From assembly GCF_003056405.1 (NCBI RefSeq), contig NZ_PYVZ01000010.1, forward strand, positions 88,761 through 152,760: 64,000 nucleotides of DNA, read 5' to 3'. The position numbers and the translations under genes were made by a program. The notes under the pieces are model-generated. The model saw only the letters and a list, made by a program, of their open reading frames with translations, had not been told where the DNA came from and did no database searches. Each line of letters starts with the position of its first letter. Within the stretch, counting starts at the first letter, position 1. Positions 17,022 to 25,509 of the stretch are shown piece by piece. Source of the stretch: Devosia indica. Its GTDB lineage: Bacteria; Pseudomonadota; Alphaproteobacteria; Rhizobiales; Devosiaceae.

Positions 17022-20000
17022 ATGAAGTTCTCCCGCCTGAAGCTGCACGGTTTCAAGTCGTTTTCCGATGAAACCGTGCTCGTCATGGAGCCGGGCCTGA
17101 CCGGCATTGTCGGGCCCAATGGCTGCGGCAAGTCCAATCTGGTCGAGGCCATGCGTTGGGTCATGGGCGAAAGCTCATACAAGGCCATGCGCGCCTCGGG
17201 CATGGACGATGTCATATTCTCAGGCTCCGGCAATCGCCCGGCGCGGAACAGCGCCGAAGTCACCCTGGTTCTCGACAACTCCGATCGCACCGCCCCGGCT
17301 GTGCTCAACAACGCGGACGTGCTCGAAGTCACGCGCCGCATCGAGCGCGAGGCCGGATCGGTCTATCGCGTCAATGGCAAGGAAGTGCGCGCCCGCGACG
17401 TGCAATTGCTGTTTGCCGACGCTTCGACCGGCGCCCATTCCCCAGCCATGGTGCGGCAGGGACAGATTGGCGAGTTGATCGCGGCAAAGCCCACCGCCCG
17501 CCGTGCCCTTCTCGAAGAGGCCGCCGGCATTTCGGGCCTGCACTCCCGCCGTCACGAAGCCGAATTGCGGCTGCGCGCGGCCGAAGGCAATCTCGAACGG
17601 GTCGATGACGTCATTGCCCAGGTGGAAAGCCAGCTTGAAACCCTCAAGCGCCAGGCGCGGCTGGCCAATCGCTATCGCGGCCTGTCGGGCGATATTCGCC
17701 GCGCCGAGGCAACTCTGTTCCACATTCGCTGGGTGGCAACGCGCGCTGCGGAAAAGGAAACCGAAGCGGCGCAGGCCGTGCTGATCCGGCAATTGGCCGA
17801 TGCCACCCATGCCGAGCTCAATGCGCAAAAATCCGTCGAAACGGCGGAAGCCGCCCTGACACCGCTGCGCGAGCGCGATGCGGTCACCGGGGCGGTCTTG
17901 CAGCGCTACACCATTCTGCGCGAGCAATTAGCCGAGGAAGCGCGCCGCATGGGCCAGCGCCGGGCCGAACTCGAGGATCGGCTGCGCCAGATTGCGGCCG
18001 ACGGCACCCGCGAACGCGAACTGGTCGGTGAAGCCGAGGTGACCTTGGCCGCCTATGCCGAGGAACAGACCCAGCTTACCGCCGAACAGCAGGCCGCGCA
18101 GGCCGCGTTCGACACTGCCCGCGCGGAGGCCGAAGCCGCAAAAGCCGCCGTTGCCGAAGCGGACGCCGCCACGCGCGAGGCCGCCGATGCCCTGGCCCAG
18201 ATGCGCGCCCGCCGCATCCAGGCGGAACGCAATCTGGGCGACGCCCGCAATCGCCGCGCCCGGCTGGCCCAGCAACTGGCCGAGGTCGAGGCCGATCAGG
18301 CCCGCGTCATTGCGACGCTCGAAGCCGACGAGACGCTTGCTGCCCGGCGCGCCGCGCTCGATGCGGCGCAGACCGCCACAACGACGGCTGAACTGGCGGC
18401 CCTTGCTGCCGAGGAGGCTTCCGGCACTGCCCAGGCCAGGCTCGATGCGGCCCGTCCGCGCCTGTCCGAACTCGACGCGCTGGTCACCCGGCTTGAGGCC
18501 GAGGCCTCAACGCTGGGCAAGATGCTCAATACCGGGTCCAGCCTGTGGCCTGCGGTCGTCGACGAACTCTCGGTCGAGCCGGGCTATGAAACCGCGCTCG
18601 GCGCCGCGCTGGGCGATGATCTGGAAGCCTCGTCCGATGCCGGGGCGCCAATGCACTGGTCCATCGCCATTGACGGCTATGACGACCCGGCCTTGCCGCA
18701 GGGTGCCGAACCGCTATCGCGCCATGTCACCGGCACCGAATTGCTCAAGCGCCGGCTCGACCAGATCGGTCTGGTCGATGCGGTCGACGGGCCGGGGCTG
18801 ATGAAGGCGCTCAAGCCCGGCCAGAGACTGGTAACGCTGGACGGTGCGCTGTGGCGCTGGGACGGTTTCGTTGCCGCCGCCGATGCCCCGAGTGCTGCTG
18901 CGCAGCGTCTGGCCCAGCGCAATCGCCTGGCCGAACTCGACGAGGAAATCCTGCGCGCCAAGGGCGAGCGCAATAGCTGGCGCCGGGATGTCGATGCCCT
19001 GGTGGCCGCGCTCGACACGGCGCGCCAGAGCGAGCGCACCTGCCGCGAAGACTGGCGCAAGGCCCAGCACGCGATCGGCGCGGCCCAGGCCGATCTCGAC
19101 AAGGCGCAGCGCGCCATGGGTGATCTCGCCACCCGCCGCTCGACGCTTGAAGAAGCCCAGGCGCGGCTGGCCGCCAGTGTCACCGAAGCCGAGACCATGC
19201 TGGCCGAGGCCGAGGCCGCGCTGGCCGAAGCGGGCGACGAAACCGAAATGGCGGCCGCTGCGGAAGCAGGCCAGCAGACGCTGACGGCGCTGCGCGACAA
19301 GGCCGACCAGGCCCGCCTCAAGCTCAGCACGGTGGAATCGGCGGCGCGCATGCGGGCCGCGCGACTGGAGCAGCTTGGGCGGGACAGCGCGGCCTGGCAG
19401 CGCCGCCGCGATGGCGCGCAAGCGCAATTGGCCACGCTCGACCAGCGCATGGCCGAGGTGCAGGCCCAACTTGCCAATCTGGCCGAAGCGCCGGAGGGCT
19501 TCGAGAGCCGCAAGGCCCAGTTGGATGACCAGATCGAAACCGCGCAGGCGGACCACAAGGCCGCGGGCGACCGCCTGAGCGCAGCCCAGACGGCATGGCG
19601 CGACGCCGAAAAGTCCCTCAAGGGCGCGGGTGACGCGCTCAATGCGGTCCGGATCGAATTGACCCGCATTGAGGAGCGGCTGAAGGGTTCCATCGCCCAG
19701 CGCCAGCAGATCGAACGCCAGGTCGAGGAATCGCTGGGCATTCCGGCTTCGAAGACGCTCGAGGCCTCAGGCATCCGCCCCACCGAAGCGCTACCCAATG
19801 AACATGCCACCGAGCAGAAGCTTGACCGGCTCAAGGCCGAGCGCGAGCGGCTGGGCGGGGTCAATCTGTCAGCGGAAAAGGAAGCCGAGGAAGTCCAGGA
19901 CAAGCTGGACACCATGGTGCGCGACCGCGACGACATCATCGAGGCCATCGCCAAGCTGCGCGGCGGCATTGCCGCGCTCAACCGCGAAGGCCGGGCAAGG

Positions 20001-20477
20001 CTCAATGAAGCCTTCGGCAAGGTCAACGCGCATTTCCAGGAGCTGTTCACCACCCTGTTCGGCGGCGGCACGGCCGAGCTGCGTTTCGTGGAAAGCGATG
20101 ATCCGCTTGAAGCAGGCCTGGAAATCATCGCCCGGCCACCCGGCAAGAAGCCGCAGACCATGACGCTGCTCTCAGGCGGCGAGCAGGCGCTGACCGCGAT
20201 GAGCCTGATCTTTGCGGTGTTCCTGACCAATCCAGCGCCGATCTGCGTTCTGGACGAGGTGGATGCCCCACTCGACGACGCCAATGTCGAGCGCTTCTGC
20301 AACCTGCTCGATTCGATGCGCCAGCGCACCAATACCCGCTTCATGGTCATCACCCACAACCCGATCACCATGAGCCGGGTGGATCGCCTGTTTGGTGTCA
20401 CCATGGCCGAGCGCGGCGTGTCGCAACTCGTCTCGGTCGATCTGACGACGGCAGAGAGCTTCCGGGAAGCGAGCTGA
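17022..20477 (+). CDS. smc: Chromosome segregation protein SMC
   Basis: The 1151-residue ATPase organises and condenses the chromosome as a dimer with ScpA/ScpB. The N-terminal head has Walker A GPNGCGKSN and GMDDVIFSGS. Two long Ala/Glu/Gln/Arg-rich coiled-coil arms flank a hinge at about residues 500-640 (GYETALGAALGDDLEA to WRWDGFVAAAD). The C-terminal head carries the ABC signature LLSGGEQALTA and Walker B ICVLDEVDAPLDDAN. The length is standard. It follows the DsbA-like gene by 24 bases and is followed by the atp promoter region. GC content is very high in the coiled coils, which produces long false antisense frames. Confidence 0.98.
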   Translation: MKFSRLKLHGFKSFSDETVLVMEPGLTGIVGPNGCGKSNLVEAMRWVMGESSYKAMRASGMDDVIFSGSGNRPARNSAEVTLVLDNSDRTAPAVLNNADVLEVTRRIEREAGSVYRVNGKEVRARDVQLLFADASTGAHSPAMVRQGQIGELIAAKPTARRALLEEAAGISGLHSRRHEAELRLRAAEGNLERVDDVIAQVESQLETLKRQARLANRYRGLSGDIRRAEATLFHIRWVATRAAEKETEAAQAVLIRQLADATHAELNAQKSVETAEAALTPLRERDAVTGAVLQRYTILREQLAEEARRMGQRRAELEDRLRQIAADGTRERELVGEAEVTLAAYAEEQTQLTAEQQAAQAAFDTARAEAEAAKAAVAEADAATREAADALAQMRARRIQAERNLGDARNRRARLAQQLAEVEADQARVIATLEADETLAARRAALDAAQTATTTAELAALAAEEASGTAQARLDAARPRLSELDALVTRLEAEASTLGKMLNTGSSLWPAVVDELSVEPGYETALGAALGDDLEASSDAGAPMHWSIAIDGYDDPALPQGAEPLSRHVTGTELLKRRLDQIGLVDAVDGPGLMKALKPGQRLVTLDGALWRWDGFVAAADAPSAAAQRLAQRNRLAELDEEILRAKGERNSWRRDVDALVAALDTARQSERTCREDWRKAQHAIGAAQADLDKAQRAMGDLATRRSTLEEAQARLAASVTEAETMLAEAEAALAEAGDETEMAAAAEAGQQTLTALRDKADQARLKLSTVESAARMRAARLEQLGRDSAAWQRRRDGAQAQLATLDQRMAEVQAQLANLAEAPEGFESRKAQLDDQIETAQADHKAAGDRLSAAQTAWRDAEKSLKGAGDALNAVRIELTRIEERLKGSIAQRQQIERQVEESLGIPASKTLEASGIRPTEALPNEHATEQKLDRLKAERERLGGVNLSAEKEAEEVQDKLDTMVRDRDDIIEAIAKLRGGIAALNREGRARLNEAFGKVNAHFQELFTTLFGGGTAELRFVESDDPLEAGLEIIARPPGKKPQTMTLLSGGEQALTAMSLIFAVFLTNPAPICVLDEVDAPLDDANVERFCNLLDSMRQRTNTRFMVITHNPITMSRVDRLFGVTMAERGVSQLVSVDLTTAESFREAS

Positions 20478-20645
20478 CCCATCGATTGGCAGTGCGTCGC
20501 GCCACCCCGCGCCAAGGCCGGCAGGGGCAGAATCCCCCCGCCCTGCCCTGACTCTGCCATGATCGCGGTGTGGACAGCATGCCGCACCCCCGCCACACAC
20601 CAAATCATCTCGTTAAAACAGACACTTACACAAGCCGCACGCGCC

Positions 20646-20674
20646 TTGACACCAATTGGGGCCACCACTATGTT
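20646..20674 (+). promoter_or_regulatory. Predicted sigma-70-type promoter of the atpI-B-E-F operon
   Basis: A perfect -35 TTGACA (20646-20651) is followed after 17 bases by TATGTT (20669-20674, four of six to consensus). Transcription would start near 20681, about 54 bases before the atpI ATG. The region is between smc and atpI, where a promoter is expected. Confidence 0.6.
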
Positions 20675-20734
20675 GCGCGCGACTTAAAGGGCGTCCGGAA
20701 ATTCCGGAAAATGGCCGGCCAAAGGGAGCAGCGG

Positions 20735-21130
20735 ATGACCAGTTCGCCAGACGACCAGGGCCGATCAGATAGCGCCCGGGGGGTGACGCACGATCTCGCA
20801 TCGCGTATCGCCTCTGCCAAGCGGGAGCGCGACCGGGAGGACAACAGATCCGCCCGAGATGCTTCCCCGGAGATGAGCGGTCTGGCGCGCGGCATGCGTA
20901 TCGGTACCGAATTCATCGCCGCGGTCCTGGTGGGTGCCGGTCTCGGCTACCTCATTGACCTTGGCCTGGGAACCAGCCCCTGGGGCTTGCTCATCCTGCT
21001 GCTGATGGGCTTTGCCGCTGGAATCCTGAACGTCATCCGAGTGGTGGCGGAAATGAATGCCGCCTCGCCTGCCCCCAAGGGTGCCGATCTTGGCCCCGAG
21101 GTGGAAGACGAAGAGCGGACTGAGAATTGA
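20735..21130 (+). CDS. atpI: ATP synthase accessory protein AtpI
   Basis: The 131-residue protein has a charged N-terminal half (RIASAKRERDREDN) and two membrane segments (about residues 57-75 and 79-105) with GTEFIAAVLVGAGLGYLIDL and the family loop LGTSPWGLLI. AtpI helps c-ring assembly or cation supply for F0. The ATG at 20735 has AGGGAG eight bases upstream; the open frame back to 20570 has no such site and would place the promoter inside the gene. It leads the F0 operon and ends 18 bases before atpB. Confidence 0.93.
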   Translation: MTSSPDDQGRSDSARGVTHDLASRIASAKRERDREDNRSARDASPEMSGLARGMRIGTEFIAAVLVGAGLGYLIDLGLGTSPWGLLILLLMGFAAGILNVIRVVAEMNAASPAPKGADLGPEVEDEERTEN

Positions 21131-21148
21131 TGACGCTTAGAGGGCTCC

Positions 21149-21928
21149 ATGGCCGGTACTGACCCGATCCACCAGTTTGTCATCTATGACATCTTCGAGC
21201 TGTTTACCGTTGGCGGTGACGGCACCGAAGGGTCGGGCACGACGTTTGCCTTCACCAATTCGGCGCTGTTCATGGTGCTGACGGTGGCCACGATCGCCCT
21301 TTTCCTGCTGCTCACCACCTCAGGCAAGAAGCTGGTCCCGACCCGCGCGCAGCTTACGGCCGAACTGTTATACGAGTTCGTGGCGGGGATGGTCCGAAGT
21401 TCGGCGGGCACTGCCGGCATGAAGTTCTTCCCGCTGGTGTTCAGCCTGTTCACCTTCATCTTTGCCGCCAACATGTTCGGCATGGTGCCGTATTTCTTCA
21501 CCGTCACCAGCCACATCATCATCACCTTTGCCCTTTCGATGCTGGTGTTCCTCACCGTCATCATCTACGGCTTCGTCAAGAACGGCCCCAAGTTCCTCAA
21601 GCTTTTCGTACCGGCCGGTGTGCCGGGCTATATTCTCCCCATCGTGACGCCGATCGAGGTCATTTCCTTCCTCTCGCGTCCCATCAGCCTCTCGGTTCGT
21701 CTGTTCGGCAACATCCTTGCCGGCCACATCACCCTCAAGGTCTTCACCGGCTTTGCGGTCATGATGATTGCGGGCCTTGGCGCTTTCGGCTGGGCCGCCG
21801 CTATCCTGCCCATGCTGATGGCAATCGCCCTTACGGGCCTCGAGTTTCTCGTCGGTGCAGTCCAGGCCTATGTCTTTGCGGTCCTGACCTGCATGTATCT
21901 CAACGACGCGATCCACCCGTCCCACTAA
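21149..21928 (+). CDS. atpB: ATP synthase F0 subunit a
   Basis: The 259-residue integral membrane subunit forms the proton half-channels against the c-ring. The essential Arg lies in [13 protein letters not shown], and the last helices show [20 protein letters not shown]. The N-terminal part [11 protein letters not shown] fits the alphaproteobacterial form. The start ATG 21149 has AGAGGG upstream. It lies between atpI and atpE in the conserved F0 order, with 59 bases before atpE. Confidence 0.98.
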   Translation: MAGTDPIHQFVIYDIFELFTVGGDGTEGSGTTFAFTNSALFMVLTVATIALFLLLTTSGKKLVPTRAQLTAELLYEFVAGMVRSSAGTAGMKFFPLVFSLFTFIFAANMFGMVPYFFTVTSHIIITFALSMLVFLTVIIYGFVKNGPKFLKLFVPAGVPGYILPIVTPIEVISFLSRPISLSVRLFGNILAGHITLKVFTGFAVMMIAGLGAFGWAAAILPMLMAIALTGLEFLVGAVQAYVFAVLTCMYLNDAIHPSH

Positions 21929-21987
21929 CCACCCATTCTCGGTGGATGACCCACCGGAACCCAAAAGTCGCTTGAAAGGACATTAAA

Positions 21988-22215
21988 ATGGAAGCTGAAG
22001 CCGCAAAGTTCATCGGTGCCGGTATTGCCACCTTCGGTATGGCTGGTGCCGCCCTGGGCGTGGCCAACATCTTCGGCAACTTCCTCTCGGGTGCCCTGCG
22101 CAACCCGTCGGCTGCTCCGAGCCAGTTCGGTAACCTGATCTTCGGCTTCGCCGTGACCGAAGCTCTGGGCATCTTCTCGTTCCTGGTTGCCCTGATCCTG
22201 CTGTTCGTCGCCTAA
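21988..22215 (+). CDS. atpE: ATP synthase F0 subunit c
   Basis: The 75-residue hairpin protein is the proton-carrying rotor subunit. It has two membrane helices joined by the polar loop RNPSAAPSQ. The proton-binding carboxylate is the Glu in [12 protein letters not shown] of the second helix. The first helix has the Gly/Ala-rich packing motif [21 protein letters not shown] about 9 bases upstream is the ribosome-binding site. A strong hairpin lies 24 bases past the stop and may stabilise this mRNA segment. Confidence 0.98.
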   Translation: MEAEAAKFIGAGIATFGMAGAALGVANIFGNFLSGALRNPSAAPSQFGNLIFGFAVTEALGIFSFLVALILLFVA

Positions 22216-22238
22216 TCGCGCGACTGCACCGAGATTGC

Positions 22239-22265
22239 CGCAGCCGGACGCAATGTCCGGCTGCG
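22239..22265 (+). other. Perfect 11-bp hairpin between atpE and the b' gene
   Basis: CGCAGCCGGAC (22239-22249) pairs perfectly with GTCCGGCTGCG (22255-22265) around the loop GCAAT. No T run follows, so it is not a standard terminator. It could protect the atpE part of the transcript or partly limit read-through, consistent with the need for many c subunits. Confidence 0.7.
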
Positions 22266-22321
22266 TTCCCTTCTCCAGTCAATCACGACTGGATGACCGG
22301 ATTTAACGGGACCTCTACCAG

Positions 22322-22972
22322 ATGGTAACGCAAGCCTACGCTCAAGAAGCGGAAACCCCAGCAGACGACCACGGCGCAGAAGCCGCGGGCGCCGCTGATG
22401 CCATGCATGTCGAGGATGGCGTTCACGCCGATCCGACCGCAGACACGCATGCCACGACCGAAGCGCACGGCGATGCCGGCCATTCGGACGTGTTCCCGCC
22501 TTTCGACCCGGCCACTTTCCCCAGCCAGCTCCTCTGGCTCGCCATCACCTTTGGCGCGCTGTATCTGTTGATGAGCAAGCTGGCCCTGCCCCGTATTGGC
22601 GGCATTCTGGACAACCGCAAGACGCTGATCGACACCGATCTGGCGGCTGCCGATGCGGATCGCCAGAAGACCGACGCTGCCATCGCGGCCTATGAAAAGG
22701 CCCTGGCAGAAGCCAAGGCCAAGGCCCAGGGCATTGCCAATGAAACGCGCGAAGCCATTCAGGCCGATCTCAGCGCCAAGCGCGCCGCCGCCGAGGCCGA
22801 TCTCGCCGCCAAGGTCAGCTCTGCTGAAGCCAGCATTGCCAAGACCAAGGCCGAGGCCCTCACCCATGTCGACGAAATCGCGGCTGAAACGGCTCAGGCC
22901 GTGGTCAGCCAGATCGTTGGCGACGTTCCGGCCGACAGCATCCGCGCTGCCGTTGCCAAGGTTAAGGGGTAA
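22322..22972 (+). CDS. atpG: ATP synthase F0 subunit b'
   Basis: The 216-residue stator subunit has an Ala/Asp/His-rich N-terminal extension of about 60 residues, one membrane segment (SQLLWLAITFGALYLLMSKLA), then a long Ala/Glu/Lys-rich helix for the peripheral stalk. The presence of both b' and b is typical of alphaproteobacteria and phototrophs. The His-rich extension (THATTEAHGDAGHSD) resembles other rhizobial b' proteins, and its role is unknown. It ends 5 bases before the b gene. Confidence 0.94.
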   Translation: MVTQAYAQEAETPADDHGAEAAGAADAMHVEDGVHADPTADTHATTEAHGDAGHSDVFPPFDPATFPSQLLWLAITFGALYLLMSKLALPRIGGILDNRKTLIDTDLAAADADRQKTDAAIAAYEKALAEAKAKAQGIANETREAIQADLSAKRAAAEADLAAKVSSAEASIAKTKAEALTHVDEIAAETAQAVVSQIVGDVPADSIRAAVAKVKG

Positions 22973-22977
22973 GCCTG

Positions 22978-23466
22978 ATGCCAGAATGGTTGGATAACAG
23001 CTTCTTTGCCATGGTCGGCCTAGTGGTGTTCCTCGGGCTGATGGTGTTCTTCGGCGTGCCGGGGATCATCGGCAAGATGCTCGATGGCAAGATCAAGCAG
23101 ATCGAGACTGATATCGCCGAAGCCAAGCGCCTGCGCGAGGAAGCCGCCGCCCTGCTCGTTGAATATGAGCAGAAGCGCGTCGCTGCCGAAAAGGAAGCCG
23201 AAGGCATTGTCGCCGCTGCCAAGGAAGAGGCTGAGCGCCTGACCGTGGAAGCCCAGGCATCGCTGGCTGATCTCGTCGCCCGCCGCACCGCTGCGGTGGA
23301 GGACAAGATTGCCCAGGCCGAGGCCCAGGCGGTTGCCGAAGTGCGGGCCCGCTCCGCAGATATCGCCATCGAGGCCGCCCGAAGCGTTCTCTCGGACGAG
23401 ATGAACAAAAATGGCGGCAAGGTCGTCGACGCGGCCATCGCCGATGTGGCCAGCCGACTGAATTAA
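22978..23466 (+). CDS. atpF: ATP synthase F0 subunit b
   Basis: The 162-residue subunit has one N-terminal membrane segment (FFAMVGLVVFLGLMVFFGV) followed by a long charged helix rich in Ala, Glu and Arg that forms the second stator arm with b'. The segment MLDGKIKQIETDIAEAKRLR is typical of the family. It is the last gene of the F0 operon; a terminator follows 27 bases past the stop. The F1 genes are not in this window. Confidence 0.96.
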   Translation: MPEWLDNSFFAMVGLVVFLGLMVFFGVPGIIGKMLDGKIKQIETDIAEAKRLREEAAALLVEYEQKRVAAEKEAEGIVAAAKEEAERLTVEAQASLADLVARRTAAVEDKIAQAEAQAVAEVRARSADIAIEAARSVLSDEMNKNGGKVVDAAIADVASRLN

Positions 23467-23493
23467 GACCGATCCGGTCGCACCAGATTTGAA

Positions 23494-23523
23494 GGCGGGC
23501 AGCGATGCCCGCCTTTCTTGTTT
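23494..23523 (+). terminator. Rho-independent terminator of the F0 operon
   Basis: GGCGGGC (23494-23500) pairs with GCCCGCC (23507-23513) around AGCGAT, followed by TTTCTTGTTT. It directly follows atpF. Confidence 0.85.
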
Positions 23524-23526
23524 GGA

Positions 23527-23639
23527 TACCCCCACCCCGCCTCCCAATGATAGGGGGAGGAGCAGATCGAGCTTGCCTCGGCTGTTGATCAAGCTCGAAG
23601 CGATCCCTCCCCCTATCAGGGGGAGGCTAGGTGGGGGTA
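23527..23639. repeat. Intergenic palindromic repeat element, about 113 bp
   Basis: Two arms of about 34 bp (23527-23560 and 23606-23639) are imperfect inverted copies. Each runs between TACCCCCACC and a GGGGGAGG/CCTCCCCC segment. The centre holds a smaller inverted repeat, TCGAGCTTG/CAAGCTCGA. This looks like a dispersed RNA-level or transposon-derived (MITE- or REP-like) element. It lies between the atp terminator and the glycine riboswitch and has no coding potential. Confidence 0.75.
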
Positions 23640-23689
23640 CTAGGACGGGCGTACATGACACATATCCTGTGCCCAGCATCAGCCCCCAA

Positions 23690-23718
23690 TTGACGACCCG
23701 GTGAATCTCCACCATGGT
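23690..23718 (+). promoter_or_regulatory. Candidate promoter for the glycine riboswitch/gcv transcript
   Basis: TTGACG at 23690-23695 and a weak CATGGT at 23713-23718 are 17 bases apart. The predicted start, near 23725, coincides with the first base of the riboswitch P1 stem (23724). The -10 match is poor, so the support is mainly positional. Confidence 0.4.
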
Positions 23719-23723
23719 GCCGT

Positions 23724-23896
23724 CAACTGCGGGAGAGACTGGCCACGCGCCAGCGCCGAAGGAGCAACCGCCCCGGAAACTCTCAGGCCAACGGACCGCA
23801 GTTGGGTCAAACACTCTGGAAAGCAGGCTGATCCAGCCTCTCCGAAGGAGCAACCGGCGCTCAGCCGGGAAATCTCTCAGGGCAAGGACAGAGGGG
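23724..23896 (+). promoter_or_regulatory. Tandem glycine riboswitch (two gcvT-type aptamers)
   Basis: Two glycine aptamers lie in series. The first (23724-23804) is closed by CAACTGCGG/CCGCAGTTG and holds GGGAGAG, CGCCGAAGGAGCAA and GGAAACTCTCAGGC. The second (about 23811-23896) starts with ACTCTGG and has CCGAAGGAGCAACC, GGAAATCTCTCAGGGCAAGGAC and the closing CAGAGG. The linker is only a few bases. A TCCGC/GCGGA hairpin follows, before gcvT at 23958, and could form the expression platform. Tandem glycine riboswitches normally turn on glycine cleavage genes when glycine is high. Confidence 0.95.
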
Positions 23897-23957
23897 GCAC
23901 GTATTTCCGCTTTCCGGCGGAGCCTTGACGTGTCGCCTTTGAACCCGAGTGGTGCCC

Positions 23958-25118
23958 ATGGCTGAAGCCAGATCCGAAGACCTTTTGCAAACCCCGCTTT
24001 ACGAGCGTCATGTGGCTGCCGGTGGCCGCATCGTACCGTTCGGCGGCTATGCCCTGCCCGTGCAATACCCCACCGGCATCATGGCCGAGCACAAATGGAC
24101 CCGCGACCAGGCGGGTCTGTTCGATGTCAGCCATATGGGCCCGAGCTTTCTGACCCTCAAGGATCGCAGTGGCGATGCCGAGGCCGATCATGCCGCCGTC
24201 GCGGCGCTCGTCGAACCGCTGATCTGCGGTGACATTGCCGGCCTCAAGCCCGGCCAGGTCCGCTACACCTTGCTGCTGAACGAAACCGGCGGTGCCCTGG
24301 ATGACCTGATGGTCGCCCGTTCGCCCCGCTTCCCCGGCGCACTCTATGTCGTGGTCAATGCCGGCACCAAGGAGGCCGATTTCGAGCTGCTGGCAAAGGC
24401 CGCCGGTGACAAGGCGGATTTCCAGCGGGTCGATGACAATGCGCTGCTGGCACTCCAGGGCCCCGAGGCCGTCGGGGTGCTCACTGCAATGGTGCCGGGC
24501 GTGGTCGAACTGGGCTTCATGCAGTTCGGCGCGTTCCAGTGGGAGGACGAGGAACTCATCATTTCCCGCTCCGGCTATACCGGCGAGGATGGCTTTGAAC
24601 TGCTCTGTTCGGCCAAAAATGCTGCCCGTTTGTGGGACGCGTTTCTGGACGACCCGCGCGTCAAGCCAATTGGGCTGGGCGCCCGCGACAGCCTGCGCCT
24701 TGAGGCCGGCCTGCCGCTCTATGGGCATGATTTGGATGAAACCGTGTCGCCCATCGAGGCCGATCTGGGATTTGCCGTTTCAAAGCGCCGTCGCGAGGCG
24801 GCCGACTTTCCTGGCGCGGCCCGCATTCTGAGCGAACGCGAAGGCCAGCTCACCCGCAAGCGCGTTGGCCTGATTGTCCAGGGCGCCCCTGCCCGTGAGG
24901 GTGCCGAAATTCTCGACGCGTCGGGCACTGCCATTGGGGTGGTCACCAGCGGCGGCTTTGCGCCTTCCCTGGGCAAGGCGATTGCCCTGGGGTTCGTCTC
25001 GCCCGACCACACCGCCATTGGCACACAGCTCCAGGTTTCGGTGCGCGGCCGCGCGCAGCCAGCCGAGATCGTGCCCACGCCCTTCGTCCCCCACCGCTAT
25101 TTCCGCAAGTCAGTCTGA
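23958..25118 (+). CDS. gcvT: Aminomethyltransferase, T protein of the glycine cleavage system
   Basis: The 386-residue protein transfers the aminomethyl carbon from lipoyl-H protein to tetrahydrofolate and releases ammonia. The folate-binding region is seen in [21 protein letters not shown] and [20 protein letters not shown], with the family C-terminus [11 protein letters not shown] 23958 is chosen; GTG codons at 23949 and 23952 are possible earlier starts and no strong ribosome-binding site decides. It is the first gene behind the glycine riboswitch and lies 10 bases before gcvH. Confidence 0.97.
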   Translation: MAEARSEDLLQTPLYERHVAAGGRIVPFGGYALPVQYPTGIMAEHKWTRDQAGLFDVSHMGPSFLTLKDRSGDAEADHAAVAALVEPLICGDIAGLKPGQVRYTLLLNETGGALDDLMVARSPRFPGALYVVVNAGTKEADFELLAKAAGDKADFQRVDDNALLALQGPEAVGVLTAMVPGVVELGFMQFGAFQWEDEELIISRSGYTGEDGFELLCSAKNAARLWDAFLDDPRVKPIGLGARDSLRLEAGLPLYGHDLDETVSPIEADLGFAVSKRRREAADFPGAARILSEREGQLTRKRVGLIVQGAPAREGAEILDASGTAIGVVTSGGFAPSLGKAIALGFVSPDHTAIGTQLQVSVRGRAQPAEIVPTPFVPHRYFRKSV

Positions 25119-25128
25119 GGCCCCCGCC

Positions 25129-25494
25129 ATGACCACCAAGTTCACCCCCGACCACGAATATATTCGCGTTGAAGGCTCCACCGGCACTGTCGGCATCACC
25201 AGCTATGCCCAGGAACAGTTGGGCGACATCGTCTTTGTCGAGCTGCCCGAAGTGGGCAAGGTGCTGAAAAAGGGCGACGAGGCTGCCGTGGTGGAATCGG
25301 TCAAGGCCGCTTCGGAAATCTACGCCCCGGTGTCGGGCACCGTCACGGCCGTCAATGATGCGCTCAACGGTGAACCGGGCATGGTCAACGCCGATCCGGA
25401 AGCCGGTGGCTGGATGTTCAAGATCGAGGTCAGCGATGCCGGCGAACTGGACAAGCTGCTTGATGCCGACGGCTACGCCGAATTGACCCTCTGA
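25129..25494 (+). CDS. gcvH: Glycine cleavage system H protein
   Basis: The 121-residue lipoyl carrier shuttles the aminomethyl group between P, T and L proteins. The lipoylated Lys is in [14 protein letters not shown], and [31 protein letters not shown] and the C-terminal [17 protein letters not shown] are conserved. ATG 25129 gives the standard length. It sits between gcvT and gcvPA in the gcv operon, 15 bases before the latter. Confidence 0.98.
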   Translation: MTTKFTPDHEYIRVEGSTGTVGITSYAQEQLGDIVFVELPEVGKVLKKGDEAAVVESVKAASEIYAPVSGTVTAVNDALNGEPGMVNADPEAGGWMFKIEVSDAGELDKLLDADGYAELTL

Positions 25495-25509
25495 CCAGAC
25501 CGGACGTCC

